In this document: positions 11,749 to 21,965 of the stretch, piece by piece
Numbering within the stretch: position 1 is the first letter of the stretch
Layout of the letters: each line of letters opens with the position of its first letter
Origin: Raphanus sativus
Lineage: Eukaryota > Streptophyta > Magnoliopsida > Brassicales > Brassicaceae
Reading direction: 5' to 3'
DNA: 64,000 nt
Assembly (NCBI RefSeq): GCF_000801105.2
Contig: NC_079515.1
Span: 17,135,407-17,199,406 of the forward strand
Translations under genes and position numbers: made by a program
The notes under the pieces: generated by a model
Told to the model about the DNA's origin: nothing
Databases searched by the model: none
The model's input: only the letters and a program-made list of their open reading frames with translations

Positions 11749-12039
11749 TTAGCCACCATTATCTCGGGAGCTCATCCCGACATCCTTGTCTCCCTCGACT
11801 GGATCACTTTCTTTGGCTGGATCTCCCTCATCTGCCTCCTTGTCATCGTCCATCTGGGACGTCTCGACTGGAGCTGAATCAGGACCCACCAAACCTAAGT
11901 TAGAACCATACTCTCCGGAAAATGATAGATTAAACATGTTAATCTCGAAAGTACCTGAACTCTCTGAGAATTGAGGAAAGGGAAGCTTGCTGGCCGAGAA
12001 GTCGGATACTTGCTCCTTTTCATACGCAATCGTAGCCAT
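11749..12039 (-). CDS. Antisense ORF between the repeats and the 3' LTR of the gypsy element (unknown function)
   Basis: A 96-codon frame on the strand opposite to gag-pol, starting at ATG 12037-12039. It has no family I recognise. The N-terminal half is mixed (SASKLPFPQFSESSGTFE); the C-terminal half is strongly acidic (MDDDKEADEGDPAKESDPVE). Some Tat-lineage elements are known to carry antisense ORFs at this place, which is the main reason to list it. Nothing shows that it is expressed, and an acidic low-complexity frame can stay open by chance. Confidence 0.35.
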   Translation of the reverse strand: MATIAYEKEQVSDFSASKLPFPQFSESSGTFEINMFNLSFSGEYGSNLGLVGPDSAPVETSQMDDDKEADEGDPAKESDPVEGDKDVGMSSRDNGG

Positions 12040-12150
12040 CAGATTAAGCAAAAGAAATCTTCAATAAAGATAATTGTTGCTCGAGATCTCAACAAAAAGA
12101 TTGATGCTCGGCGGCTAGGTCTAGCTTCCGAGATAAGGAATCTTATCTCG

Positions 12151-12165
12151 AAAGCTGGGGGCAAC
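12151..12165 (+). other. Polypurine tract region
   Basis: AAAGCTGGGGGCAAC lies directly before the 3' LTR, the expected place of the plus-strand primer. Confidence 0.65.
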
Positions 12166-12749
12166 TGTTGGGCCCAAATATGACCCCCTAACTAGTGATA
12201 GACAATAAGAAATGATAACGGGCCGCGAAAGGCCCATCATGAATTCAATCTTCAAGAACAGCTAAGTCAGATCTGGAGGCTGTGAGCTGGAGATGTTCAT
12301 CAGAGAGGTCAAGGAAAAGAGGCAGCTCGTTGAAAAGTAAACAGGCGCAGGACCCGGTCAAAGAGGTAGCTCGTGGACAAATAAATAGGCGCAGGACCCG
12401 GTCAAAGGGGAGCTGTTACAAATCCCTCAAATCACGGAGGAGGTATCGGGAACCAGTTGGCTACGATCAAGCGGGACCTGAGGCTATTTAAAGAGAAAGC
12501 AAATCAAGAAAGAGGATCTATTCAACTTTTATCTGCATTCTTACGATTATTCACATCATCTCTTAAACATTTCCTTATCTTTGTAATCATCAAGAGAAAC
12601 ATCTTTTGTAACCATTCTTTACCACATTATCAATACAAATCAAATTCATTCCATAAGTTATTACGGGATTCAGCCCGCGTTATCCTTCCCTAACCTTTCC
12701 TAAACATAAAACCTGATCTAAAATCTAGGTGTGAGTTTTACCCCTCACA
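12166..12749 (+). repeat. 3' LTR of the gypsy element
   Basis: 584 bp, same length as the 5' LTR and 580/584 identical to it. Confidence 0.97.
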
Positions 12750-12754
12750 TCTGT
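12750..12754. repeat. Target-site duplication TCTGT, right copy (gypsy)
   Basis: Identical to 3701-3705. Confidence 0.95.
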
Positions 12755-12778
12755 TCCCAGTGGATTACTTCTCTTCAT
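12755..12778 (-). CDS. Probable start of the Helitron gene, cut off by the gypsy insertion
   Basis: An ATG (complement of 12776-12778) opens a minus-strand frame that runs to the gypsy target site. If the element and one TSD copy are ignored, the frame stays open into the lysine-rich exon at 3705-3666, which ends in a good GTATG donor. This places the retrotransposon about ten codons into the Helitron gene. The assignment of this ATG as the start is inferred from the open frame only. Confidence 0.5.
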
Positions 12779-13502
12779 GCGTCAGACTTTTCAGATATTG
12801 CTTGTGTCTTTTCTAAGAACAGGACTCTACCTATAAAATTTTCCAAATGCAGTTATAAAAAAGGCTTCAACAAACTTATATAGTTTAACAGAAAATGAAG
12901 ACTATAGAATTCAGAAGACGACCTATTTAATCAATATAATAAAGATAGATTCATGACCATTAGGTTAGACCATTATTTGAAATATATGCAAAATCCTTTG
13001 TTGGCTATTCTAAAGTTGGTTTTAATTTCTTACCGTGTCTATATTCCTTGTGCAAGTGAATATGATATTTTTTCGGAAAACAGTTGATATTTTTAGAATT
13101 GAAGAATCATCTGTTGTTAGCTGTGTACATTTATTGTAACTGATTGTTTTGGTAAGTTTAACATATATAGAACCCCAAAATTTTTTCACCTTAGATATAA
13201 AATTATTTATCGGATCTAAAATGCAACTGATTGGGTTATTCTTTTGATAAATTTTTAAAGATTAAATGTGCTATGATCTCAAAAAAGGTTGTATAGTAGT
13301 TGTCTTATAAACCAATTATATTAGAACAACTTATTATTCATTGTGATAAGACAAAAAACGCAAAAGGGAAATAATGGAAAAATAATGTAATTGTTTAAAA
13401 AATGCCAAACACAAATAATTGCTTAAACGCTTGCACTTTCGAGTGCATAATGGTCTTGATCTTTCTTCCTTCATTTTGGATTAGCATCGATTCTTTTAAT
13501 AC

Positions 13503-14470
13503 TCACTCCTCATCCGAGTCATAATCATGAAAGATGACAACATGTGGCTGCATAAATAAATAATTTTGTTAGGATATGTAAATATACTTACAATAGCAAA
13601 TGCTCTATTGCAACCAAAACTTACATGTGGATGAAAGAGTTCGATTATTTCTGCATTGTCAACAACTGAATCAACAACATATGCTGAATTTTGTTCTTTT
13701 TGACCATTAGATTCTCTAGTCAGCATAAATAGAATTTTCCTCTCAATCAATTCAGTTAGAGATTGTGGTAGAAAATGTGGATTTTCCTATAAAACATAAT
13801 TATTCATTTCCGATGTAAAGTATCTCAATAATAAATTCTTTAATCCCCCTAATCAAAATGAAGCAAATACCTGAGGAGCCTCTTGGACCAACTGAAACGC
13901 AGGTCTTCTAATTAGCTTCTCCGCGATATTGTTGAAAAGCACAAATTTGGCTTCAACATTTGATTCATCGCTAACACGTACAACCAAGTGGTAACTAAAG
14001 ATATAAAACCTATTTAGTATATGAACTTTTAACAAAATGATAGTATAATTCCGGAAGGTTGAAAACTATAAAGACCATACCAGTTAATACCATTATCAAA
14101 ATCCTTTCTACAACTTTTGCAATTGTATTGAGGGTTGTGGTGAATATTTTGATTCTCTCCCTCAATACCATTTACTTACTTGTCTATCCATTTTTCTTGT
14201 GCAAACTTTGCAGGCCGTGTAGTATCATGGTTTATCCAAATCAATGGCCTCAATTTTAGCAACAACCATAATCTTTCCAGACTATGATAAAGCATTGAAA
14301 TGCAAATCATATAAAAAATATTAGATGTTGAGAATTACTTTTCCCTTATACAAAAAAACATTTAGGAAATTTAGTAGAAGGACGAAATGTTTACCGAATT
14401 TGATTCAATAATTTCAGATATGGATTTCTTCACGGTTGTCATTGCCATTTCTCTGTATACAAAAATATCA
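13503..14470 (-). pseudogene. RPA70-like gene, C-terminal part, copy A
   Basis: Single-stranded DNA-binding protein related to the C-terminal domain of the replication protein A large subunit. Exons readable on the minus strand are about 14390-14460 (TTVKKSISEIIESNS), about 14200-14280 (GKIMVVAKIEAIDLDKPW, then YTACKVCTRKM), the zinc-ribbon part ending at 14081 (YNCKSCRKDFDNGIN), 13871-13994 (YHLVVRVSDESNVEAKFVLF), 13625-13785 (FLPQSLTELIERKILF) and 13503-13547, ending EE-stop. The two CxxC halves lie in different frames with no normal-sized intron between them. The N-terminal OB folds are missing. It is probably a truncated Helitron-type RPA gene. Confidence 0.65.
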
Positions 14471-14479
14471 ATATGAACC

Positions 14480-15139
14480 TTCATGGAGGTTTGTATAACT
14501 TAATAACAGAGAAGATACAGAGTGTATATTATAACCTCTTTGTGCTCAATATGATCTACACAATGGTCGACCATATAACCTAATTTCATACTTATAAGAG
14601 CATATGAAATTAATAAGTCAAGTAAATATTTTCCTTGAGCAACAAAATATTGTTATACATATGAAAATGGCGACGAGTAATGTCAACTAATTTTTAAACA
14701 TTTATTATAGTTAATGGCATAAAATATAAGCATTCCTAAAGTTATTTCGATCCCAACCATGAGTGCATTTCCTAAATTGACAGCTTAATTGATTGACTAA
14801 AAATTTATTGAACTGAAGAATATATTATGTAAACTATTATTGGTCTAATTGATGTTTTACTTTCTACATTTTTAATACTAAAATAACTTATTTTGATGCT
14901 AACTATTGGTGCATGCCAAGAAAAGCAACGACAATATCCTCTTATTAAATGACAATACAATTACCACAACCTTTTAGCCTAGAAGGTGTAGATCCTTCTG
15001 CATGTGTCGTCCCTTCTCCTTTTTTAGCACGTACTTCTAGCATCCTTTGTAATAACAAGTTGGTAACAACTTTTTTATAACACGTAAATAGCATTCTCGG
15101 CACGTTCAATCACATCATGTAAGAAATAAAAGTATTCTT
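14480..15139. other. Non-coding stretch between the RPA-like remnant and the next gene, copy A
   Basis: AT-rich sequence without a credible coding frame. A short minus-strand frame near 14520-14600 could be another remnant exon of the RPA-like gene. The 24470-25133 region is the same sequence. Confidence 0.5.
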
Positions 15140-15147
15140 TATAAATA
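15140..15147 (+). promoter_or_regulatory. TATA box of the 15257 gene
   Basis: TATAAATA about 115 bp before the ATG; the corresponding site in copy B is 25134-25141. Spacing fits a start of transcription near 15170. Confidence 0.55.
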
Positions 15148-15256
15148 TCCTACAACTTCCAACATTTCTTTCACAACATTCTCATTATCAATTGCGAGTA
15201 AACAATACCTTAATCAAAAGAATATACTTCCCGAGAAGAAAGACACTACTTTGAAG

Positions 15257-15859
15257 ATGGGAGAAGATGCATCGGTAAACAATTATGACATCATATCCAT
15301 CGGTGATTCTGCGTCTTCAAATGACGACCTCTCCAACTCAGATCGCACCAACTACTTGAGAAACATTTCCTTGTCATATTTTGCTGCCCAGCCAACCGAA
15401 ATGATGTCTAAGCACATAGAGTTCAAGGAACTATGCTTGGAGAGTGGGAACCCTGAGGCACACTATATTCAGGGCATTCTTCAATTGTTCGTAAAGGAAG
15501 ACGAGCAGGCAGGCCTATATCATTTACGCCAATCATCGGATGGAGGTTATATAGACGGTACGTATCTTTATGGTTTGTCACTGCTTGCCGTAGAACGATT
15601 TCATAAAGGTCAGAAGTATTTGGATAAACTGGGATGGAAGGAAAATCGTTCAACCTCCGATCAATGCTGGGAAAGAGTCAAAAAATCTCTGACTGATATC
15701 CCGTACTTCATGAATCAAGGCTACTATATAGCTCGTGCCAACCTTGAGACACTCTGTGGTTGCCGTTCAAGGAAAAGACGTGGTCGAGTATGCAACCATG
15801 GTTACTACTATGAAAGGCTTAATCAATTTTTTGAGTTTGCTATGAATAAAAACAACTAA
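15257..15859 (+). CDS. F-box-family C-terminal (Sel1/TPR-like) domain protein without an F-box, copy A
   Basis: A 200-residue single-exon protein. ATG 15257 is the first methionine codon of the frame (MGEDASVNNYD). The centre (FKELCLESGNPEAHYIQGI, DGTYLYGLSLLAVERFHKGQ) matches the helical-repeat C-terminal half of Brassicaceae F-box proteins of the At1g67623/At2g35280 kind. There a Cys near an NPEA motif and a YxYG(x)xLL motif are usual. The N-terminal F-box helices that bind SKP1 are absent; instead there is an acidic Ser/Asp-rich leader. The C-terminus keeps a Cys/His-rich tail (ETLCGCRSRKRRGRVCNHGY). It could be a captured fragment carried by a Helitron or a shortened functional gene. Expression is not shown by the sequence beyond the TATA box. 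Confidence 0.65.
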   Translation: MGEDASVNNYDIISIGDSASSNDDLSNSDRTNYLRNISLSYFAAQPTEMMSKHIEFKELCLESGNPEAHYIQGILQLFVKEDEQAGLYHLRQSSDGGYIDGTYLYGLSLLAVERFHKGQKYLDKLGWKENRSTSDQCWERVKKSLTDIPYFMNQGYYIARANLETLCGCRSRKRRGRVCNHGYYYERLNQFFEFAMNKNN

Positions 15860-16900
15860 AGGGAGAGTTATCATCTGTTATTATCTATGAACGCATGTAA
15901 AAGTACTTATGTTTTTACATGATTATTTATCTATTTCGTTCAATTTTCTAAGTTGCTACTTTCTTGTTTTATTTGAATATTTAGTAGCCAATAGAATCTA
16001 AATAACATATCCCTCAGTATATAAACTACTGAATTAACTTAGATAATACTATATACGTAGTTAATGAATTATCAAAAGTTATGATTACATATGTCTTGAA
16101 AATTTCTACAAAATGACCTAACAACCTTTGTAGGTTCATGAACATATGTCTTGGAAATTTCTATAAAAAAAACTAACAACCTTTGTAAATTGAAGATAGA
16201 ATTTGGTCACACACGTTATTTACTAAATGGTGTGTCCATGAAGGTAAAATTATTTATGCAAGGTCCACACAATCTTCAAAATTCATATCATATTAATTGA
16301 TAACAACTATTTTTCCTTTTGTACTTTCAATATAAAAGTTAATAGGATTAATTGACTTTAGTCGCGATGGCATTTAATTACTCGGGTTTCTAAAATGAAA
16401 GATAAAAATCTTTTGTAATAAATACAAAAGAAATATAATTCATTTAAACATTATACTATTACTTTGTGGTAAAGTAATTCACCTTCCAAAAACGAAATGG
16501 AAACCGTAAATGGTGTTTCCATATGGTAAGATTATATATAAAATTATCACAATCAAACTACTTTATATTGATTGAATGTTAATAAATATGATTGACGTTA
16601 GCAGGCAATTTATTTGCAATCAAATCTTCTATAAATATAATTATTAAGATCTGATGTAATAGGTACAAAAGACATTTATTTAAAACACTCAAAATATTTC
16701 TTAGGCACAATATAGTGGTCAAGTAATTCACCTTCTTTGTAAACGACAAATCAATGATCTTATGGATATTAGAGGAAATGATATATTACCGATGCTGTAT
16801 CTCTAATAATATACTTAGAAAATTCCAAATTTTGTCTTAAATAAAACAAAATGTTACTAATTATTCAATAAATACGACAAATTAGGTCTTAATATAGTAG
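15860..16900. other. Non-coding intergenic stretch, copy A
   Basis: AT-rich, no supported gene. A ~45-bp segment is repeated near 16090-16135 and 16140-16180 (shared core CATATGTCTTG, then CCTAACAACCTTTGTA in the first copy). Confidence 0.5.
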
Positions 16901-16906
16901 CAAACT

Positions 16907-17428
16907 TCAAATCTGGATATTTGGTGCCCATGATTTAGCTTTTGAATCCCAAACAAAGTTACAAACACCACCGCCATATGAAGACTTTAGATTTACTACA
17001 TGAGGTATTTGTTTGTTATTCTCCATCCAATACACAAACTTGGATTTATCTTGTTCTTCGTTGATTTCGAATGAATATTGCTCTCTGTGTATAAATGTCA
17101 TCATATTGTGATATCGATGTCTATGATGGAATAAAATCTCTGTACGATTCTCTACTTTTTCGTAAACCTGCAAAATATGGTACGACAGGTTATTCCCTCG
17201 AAGTACTCCAAACGTATAATTCATTGTAAATATTTTATAAGAAAAAAACCACTTACATAACAATAGGAAGACTGTGAAGTTTGAAAATGATCAAATGTGC
17301 ATAGTTCCTAAAATAAAATAAAACATGAATCCTTAACTAAAAAAAAGTAACGTTCAACATAAATGTTTGGATCTTGAGAGAGAGCAAACCTGTGTAGAAA
17401 TTGACCAACAATACTTGCCCGGCTGCAT
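16907..17428 (-). CDS. Small three-exon gene of unknown family, copy A
   Basis: Reconstructed from splice sites: exon 1 17390-17428 (MQPGKYCWSISTQ), exon 2 17257-17307, exon 3 16907-17167. All three join in phase 0 and give 116 residues. Donors are GTTTGC and GTAAGT; acceptors TTTTAG and TTTTGCAG. The protein has Cys residues near the N-terminus, a His/Arg-rich centre (ILFHHRHRYHNMMTFIHREQ) and the C-terminal motif SSYGGGVCNFVWDSKAKSW. There is no signal peptide or membrane segment. A TATATA at 17484-17489 lies about 60 bp upstream of the ATG. I do not recognise the family. A single amino-acid difference (Arg to His in exon 3) separates it from copy B. Confidence 0.55.
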
Positions 17429-17429
17429 G

Positions 17430-18350
17430 TTAAGCTAAGAAACAAGTATCGCTACGTTTGATTAAGGATTTGCAGTTTCTTGATATATAGAGTTAGGTTT
17501 ACACTAATGAGACCTTAGGGTTTTCAGTTTTGAAGGCCCTCTTGTATATTTAAGACCCAGTTCAAATTTACCTCGCATTAATAAAATGACTTGTGATAGT
17601 TTAAAATTGACCATAGGTAATAAGGAAAGTCGCTTCTCTTATCATTTTAAAAATGCGATGATCCTGGTTCCTGAACAATAGTTATATTTGTTCGGTTTAC
17701 ATGTATTAAGAGATTATTTTTATTGTTCCGTTTCTTGAAATGCAGATTTTGATCTCAGTTTGACCATCAGATTATACTATTTAATACAATCACAGGACCT
17801 TGAAGAACATTTTAGTAGCTTGATGGGAAAAACGATTAAATATTCCAATTAGTTATCGTATTTCTTCTGTTGATTGAAGAAAAATTTAAAGACCTGATTA
17901 TGACTTGAAATATCGTAACAAATTCATGTAAATATAATTCCACCTAATGTTCTTCATGTGTAGTATATTTAATTCTATAACTACAAAATATCATACTATT
18001 GTGAAGTCTTAGAACTTTTTATCATTACACCAAGTATAACTGATGATCAATCCCTCTAATAAATCTTAAAGGACATCGAAACTAAACTAACTAAACCGAA
18101 TCCATCCTATAAATACATCGAAACTAAAATAACTTTTTAATAATTGCCTAAGAGGCTAAACCATATTTGAAATATTCCACTGATCCATGTCCATAAAAAA
18201 GAAATTTAGCAAAAGGAACAATAAGTTTAGTTCCACAAAATAAGATAATTCAATAAACTAGATAACAGAACCAGATGATAAAAACCGAAATAAGTAGCCG
18301 AAAGATCACAGGACCTTAAACATTGGAAACATGGAAGATTATTGAAGCAA
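17430..18350. other. Non-coding intergenic stretch, copy A
   Basis: Contains the TATA-like site at 17484-17489 for the upstream small gene. Otherwise no gene or repeat is seen. Confidence 0.5.
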
Positions 18351-18355
18351 ATAGG

Positions 18356-18712
18356 TTAATCAGACATTTGTGGCTCACCCAATCTGATCCAATCAACTTC
18401 AGGAATCTTAATCCTCTCCATCTTCTCCTTTGCGAGCACAAGTTCGTTCTCAAGTAACTTCTTCTCCTTCGTCATAGCCGCCAGATTGAAGAGTTCCTTG
18501 AGTAACTCTAATTTACCTAGAATGTGATACACTTCACGCTCTTCATCATGCCTTCCTATGATTTGTTCCAATCGGTTCTGATACACAAAGAGCAGGCCTC
18601 GGTAGCGCTCCCTAGTGGCAATCATTCCATTGTTGAAAGCCGCCTCAAGGTCTCTGCGACTGTGTTCTTCAACCGTCGGTGTATTGAGATTTAGGTCGCT
18701 GTTGAATGCCAT
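18356..18712 (-). CDS. Small coiled-coil protein, unknown family, intact paralogue, copy A
   Basis: 118 residues, one coding exon, predicted mostly helical and charged (REVYHILGKLELLKELF, ALMTKEKKLL-type heptads). It ends with DWIRLGEPQMSD. It is clearly paralogous to the broken frame at 20397-20750: shared features are the MAxNxDL start, a VE motif near residue 15, EAF, YRxxLFxY, GKLEL, ELFN, LVLA and the DWxxLGEPxMxD end. A GTAAGA donor at 19026-19031 (minus strand) upstream of the ATG suggests a 5'-UTR intron, as in the paralogue. Function unknown. Copy B differs by Gly to Ala in the middle. Confidence 0.6.
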   Translation of the reverse strand: MAFNSDLNLNTPTVEEHSRRDLEAAFNNGMIATRERYRGLLFVYQNRLEQIIGRHDEEREVYHILGKLELLKELFNLAAMTKEKKLLENELVLAKEKMERIKIPEVDWIRLGEPQMSD

Positions 18713-20390
18713 CGAGAGATCTTGTCTTGCATATGTACAAAATAATTTGCATTAACATAAAGGTCAGACATATTCAGATGTAAAAAAAGACAAAACTAAA
18801 GTAACAATAAAACAAATTTATTTAGTCAGATCCGCAAATTTATAGAATTGTTTAAAAGGGTGAACTAAATCCCAATCCTTATTATATATAACCTAGAAGG
18901 ATCATTGTAATGTATTCTAGAACAAACATATGCACTTCTATTATGATTCTAATAAACCATGATTCGAGAATATAATAAGTGACTGATGATCTACATGTGT
19001 TGATAACATAAAATAGAAAATAAAATCTTACCAAAGGATAGGTGCAGGTAAAGAGAGAATTCTAGAGAAAACGTCGGAGAAGAAGACTGATATTATGTTT
19101 GGTAAGATAGTAATAAAGTAAACAAAATGTATATTGAAAGACCACCGATTCCCATAAAATGCCTTTCCATTTGCCCTTTTAAGACTCATCCAATTAGATT
19201 TTACTTCAATATTTATTTAATGCATTTTTTGTAAAAAATGCAAGTTTAATTTATGATACACAGGAAAAGATATTTAATCAACTTGATATTTTTGGAGTAC
19301 ATATAAATAATCATATTTAAAAAAAAATACGAAATTTTGGCGAAATCTTCGTTGAAATTGAATGGATTATATTTGATTTGTCCAAGCAAACTATAATTTC
19401 CTTATATATAGATATTCCTTACAAAGATGATATATATTTCCCTATATATAGATATTCGACACTATTAAAAGAAACATGTACTATTTGAATTAAAGAAGAA
19501 ATGATCAAGGATATAGTTAGCTTGTAAAAGGAATTTTAAATTATTGCCTGTCAAATTTAGGTACATAGGTTTCCATTTTTTTTTCATGCGATTTAACTTG
19601 AAAAAATTAATAACTCTTGAAAATTGTCCATACTGACATGTCAAAGTCTTTCAACATGTCTGCAAATAAAGTTCAAAAAATATCAAACAGATCATCATTA
19701 CAATACCTCGATTGCATATTTGACAATACAATCACCTAGACTCTGGAAACTTGAGATACTAAAAATTGCTATGAAAGCTTTGTATTTGTAGTTCGCATTA
19801 TATTCTAATATCTCAAAATTTATTAACTTATGATTATGACAAAATAATCAATTATTGAAGGCTTCCTAAAGACAATTAAATCTTTCATTCAATTGCAACT
19901 AATATCTTTTCATGTTAAAAACGGAAACTTATAATTAACCAATTTCTATTTTATATTATGTCAAGAATATATATTCTAATCAATTATCAAGTTCATAATA
20001 TATCAAATTATTTAGTTTAATTGGCTTTATCATCTTGAGAAATGTGAAAGTCTGCACAAATGTGTCCAACTACTATATCTAACTATTCACGCTTATCTTT
20101 ATCCTTTCTATGGGTAAGTCATGATTAAAATGATATATATTATTCTAACTATAGAAACAACCTATACTAAACTCTACTGAAAACATACTAACTAACAAGT
20201 AATATATGCAATAACAAACACAAACAATAGAAAACGAAATAGATTATTTATAAAATAAGTACTTAAGTTTAATTTCCCACCACAAAGATGGGAAAACTGG
20301 TTTAAAAAACCAGTAAATAATTTCAGAAATATATAAACATAATATTAAAACAACATAAAAAGTTTTTAACTTGGAGAGATTGAGGAACCG
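18713..20390. other. Non-coding stretch between the two coiled-coil paralogues, copy A
   Basis: AT-rich. No credible gene beyond the possible 5'-UTR exon and promoter of the 18712 gene around 19032-19100. Confidence 0.5.
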
Positions 20391-20396
20391 CACAGA

Positions 20397-20750
20397 TTAG
20401 TCAAACATATGTGGTTCACCCAACTTGTACCAATCAATGAACGGGACCTCCACATCAGCCACCTTCGCCGTAGCAAGCACAAGATCAGACTCCAACTTCT
20501 CCTTCAGTTCAGTGAATGCAGACTCATTGAAGAGTTCTTCAATGAGTTCCAATTTCCCTTCAACGCGGGAGACTTAAAGCTCTGCATCATGTTTCTTCAT
20601 GAGACCCTCTTGTAGTTGCTTGTACATAAACAGCTTGGCTCGGTAATGCTGAGTTGTCTCCAGACGCCCTTTCTTGAATGCCTCTTTAACGGTTGAACCA
20701 TAGTCTTCAACCATTGGAGCCTTCATTTTGAGATCCTTGTTTCCTGCCAT
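20397..20750 (-). pseudogene. Small coiled-coil paralogue with an in-frame stop, copy A
   Basis: The frame MAGNKDLKMKAPMVEDYG... runs from ATG 20748-20750 to a TAA at 20574-20576. It continues in the same frame as VSRVEGKLELIEELFN... to DWYKLGEPHMFD and a natural stop at 20397-20399. Total 118 codons, the length of the intact paralogue at 18356. Only the one internal stop breaks it, and copy B (30388-30741) has the same stop, so it is not a read error in one contig. An acceptor (ATGCAG) just upstream of the ATG and a GTGAGT donor near 21166 indicate a 5'-UTR intron. This argues against the more upstream ATG. Confidence 0.7.
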
Positions 20751-21244
20751 GATATAGATCTTGATCTGCATGTTAGGTTTAAACAGTACGGGTTAGAAAA
20801 ATAAAAGGATGAGAAATGAAACAACCAATACTAACCATTTGCTTACTTGCTAATCCAAATTCTAAAAATACTAAAACAAATAAACTGGATGATGTTTTCC
20901 AATTTTTCTCCGATTCAAATATAAATTATAATAACCCTAGCAAGATCAACATACATAACCTACAGAACAAATCTGTATATCGTGGCTACAAAACCTATCT
21001 AAAATCGATCTAGCTATATATACATCCTATAATCGAAAAATACATAACGAAATATACAGAAAAATAAAAATGATTGCTACAAAACCTAACGCAATATACA
21101 GTTTATAAATCGATCTACAGTTTATCATAGACAGTAAACGAAACCCTAAAGAGAAAGAGAACTCACTTGCGTAATAGTTGGCGAGACAAAAGCAAGCGAA
21201 GAAGAGAAATGATAGATTTGGGAAGTTTCTCGGTCAGTGTACAG

Positions 21245-21252
21245 TTTATATA
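21245..21252 (-). promoter_or_regulatory. TATA box of the 20750 coiled-coil gene
   Basis: TATATAAA on the minus strand, about 80 bp upstream of the inferred 5'-UTR donor. Copy B has it at 31237-31244. Confidence 0.55.
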
Positions 21253-21259
21253 GAAGAAG

Positions 21260-21960
21260 GAGAATCGAAGGGTCGTGACTTTTCACATGACAACTGGACC
21301 CCGTCAAATGTTTTCATACCTTTTTTCATTTCTTATTTTTAGTATTTGGGCTTCAGTTAGTAGTAAGGGCGATATAACTCATGGGCTAAGTGTATTAGAA
21401 TTTAAGAACACCCTAAACCGGTTCAAGTTTTTCCTAAACCTTTATGAATGTCAATCGATTAATTTATGAAACAACGCATGTCTATGTAAATTTAATCAAC
21501 CGAAAAATTAATTCACATCAAACCTTTATATGACCACATTTGCAAGATATATGTGGAGTTAAGGAAAAACAAATATTTTTCTGCCAATTTCATTTATTCA
21601 TGGAAGAGTAGTAAAAATTATATATTCACTTTCGCCTTGCATCTTTTTCTGCCAATTAGTAAACCATGGATACTGAGATTGAAACAACCGTGTATAGCAT
21701 TATTAATTCATAAAAACATAAAAATTTCATATTTTAATAGCGTAGTAAATCTTCAATCTTCAAGTTGAATCTCTTACTAACTAATTAGTAAACCATGAAT
21801 AGTAAGATTTATCAAATCCTTGGATAGAAAAATAGTAAGGATCTCAATGATATAATGCAATATTCGTAAAACAGTTTCCAACGAAGGATTAAATAAATAA
21901 AAACAAAGACAAAGCCACGATAGTAGATAGTAACGTCTCATTAGCTATCATAGACATTAG
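21260..21960. other. Non-coding stretch, copy A
   Basis: No gene seen; AT-rich spacer between the promoter at 21250 and the 3' end of the RPA-like gene. Confidence 0.5.
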
Positions 21961-21965
21961 CTATG

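Larger units (their letters stand above)
3706..12749 (+). mobile_element. Ty3/gypsy LTR retrotransposon, Tat-type, full length but defective
   Basis: The element is 9,044 bp with two 584-bp LTRs (TG...CA), a 5-bp TSD, a primer-binding site after the 5' LTR and a purine tract before the 3' LTR. The order gag - protease - RT - RNase H - integrase makes it Ty3/gypsy. A second RNase H-like domain after the RT-linked one (8,340-8,680), long tandem repeats between integrase and 3' LTR, and an antisense ORF there all point to the Tat lineage. The coding region has many stops, a missing protease active site and a gap in RT, so this copy cannot move by itself. It sits inside the first exon of the Helitron gene. 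Confidence 0.95.

Noticed and set aside
20409..20615. Plus-strand frame of 68 codons (also 30400-30606)
   Set aside because: It is antisense to the coiled-coil pseudogene, whose paralogue shows that the minus strand is the coding one.
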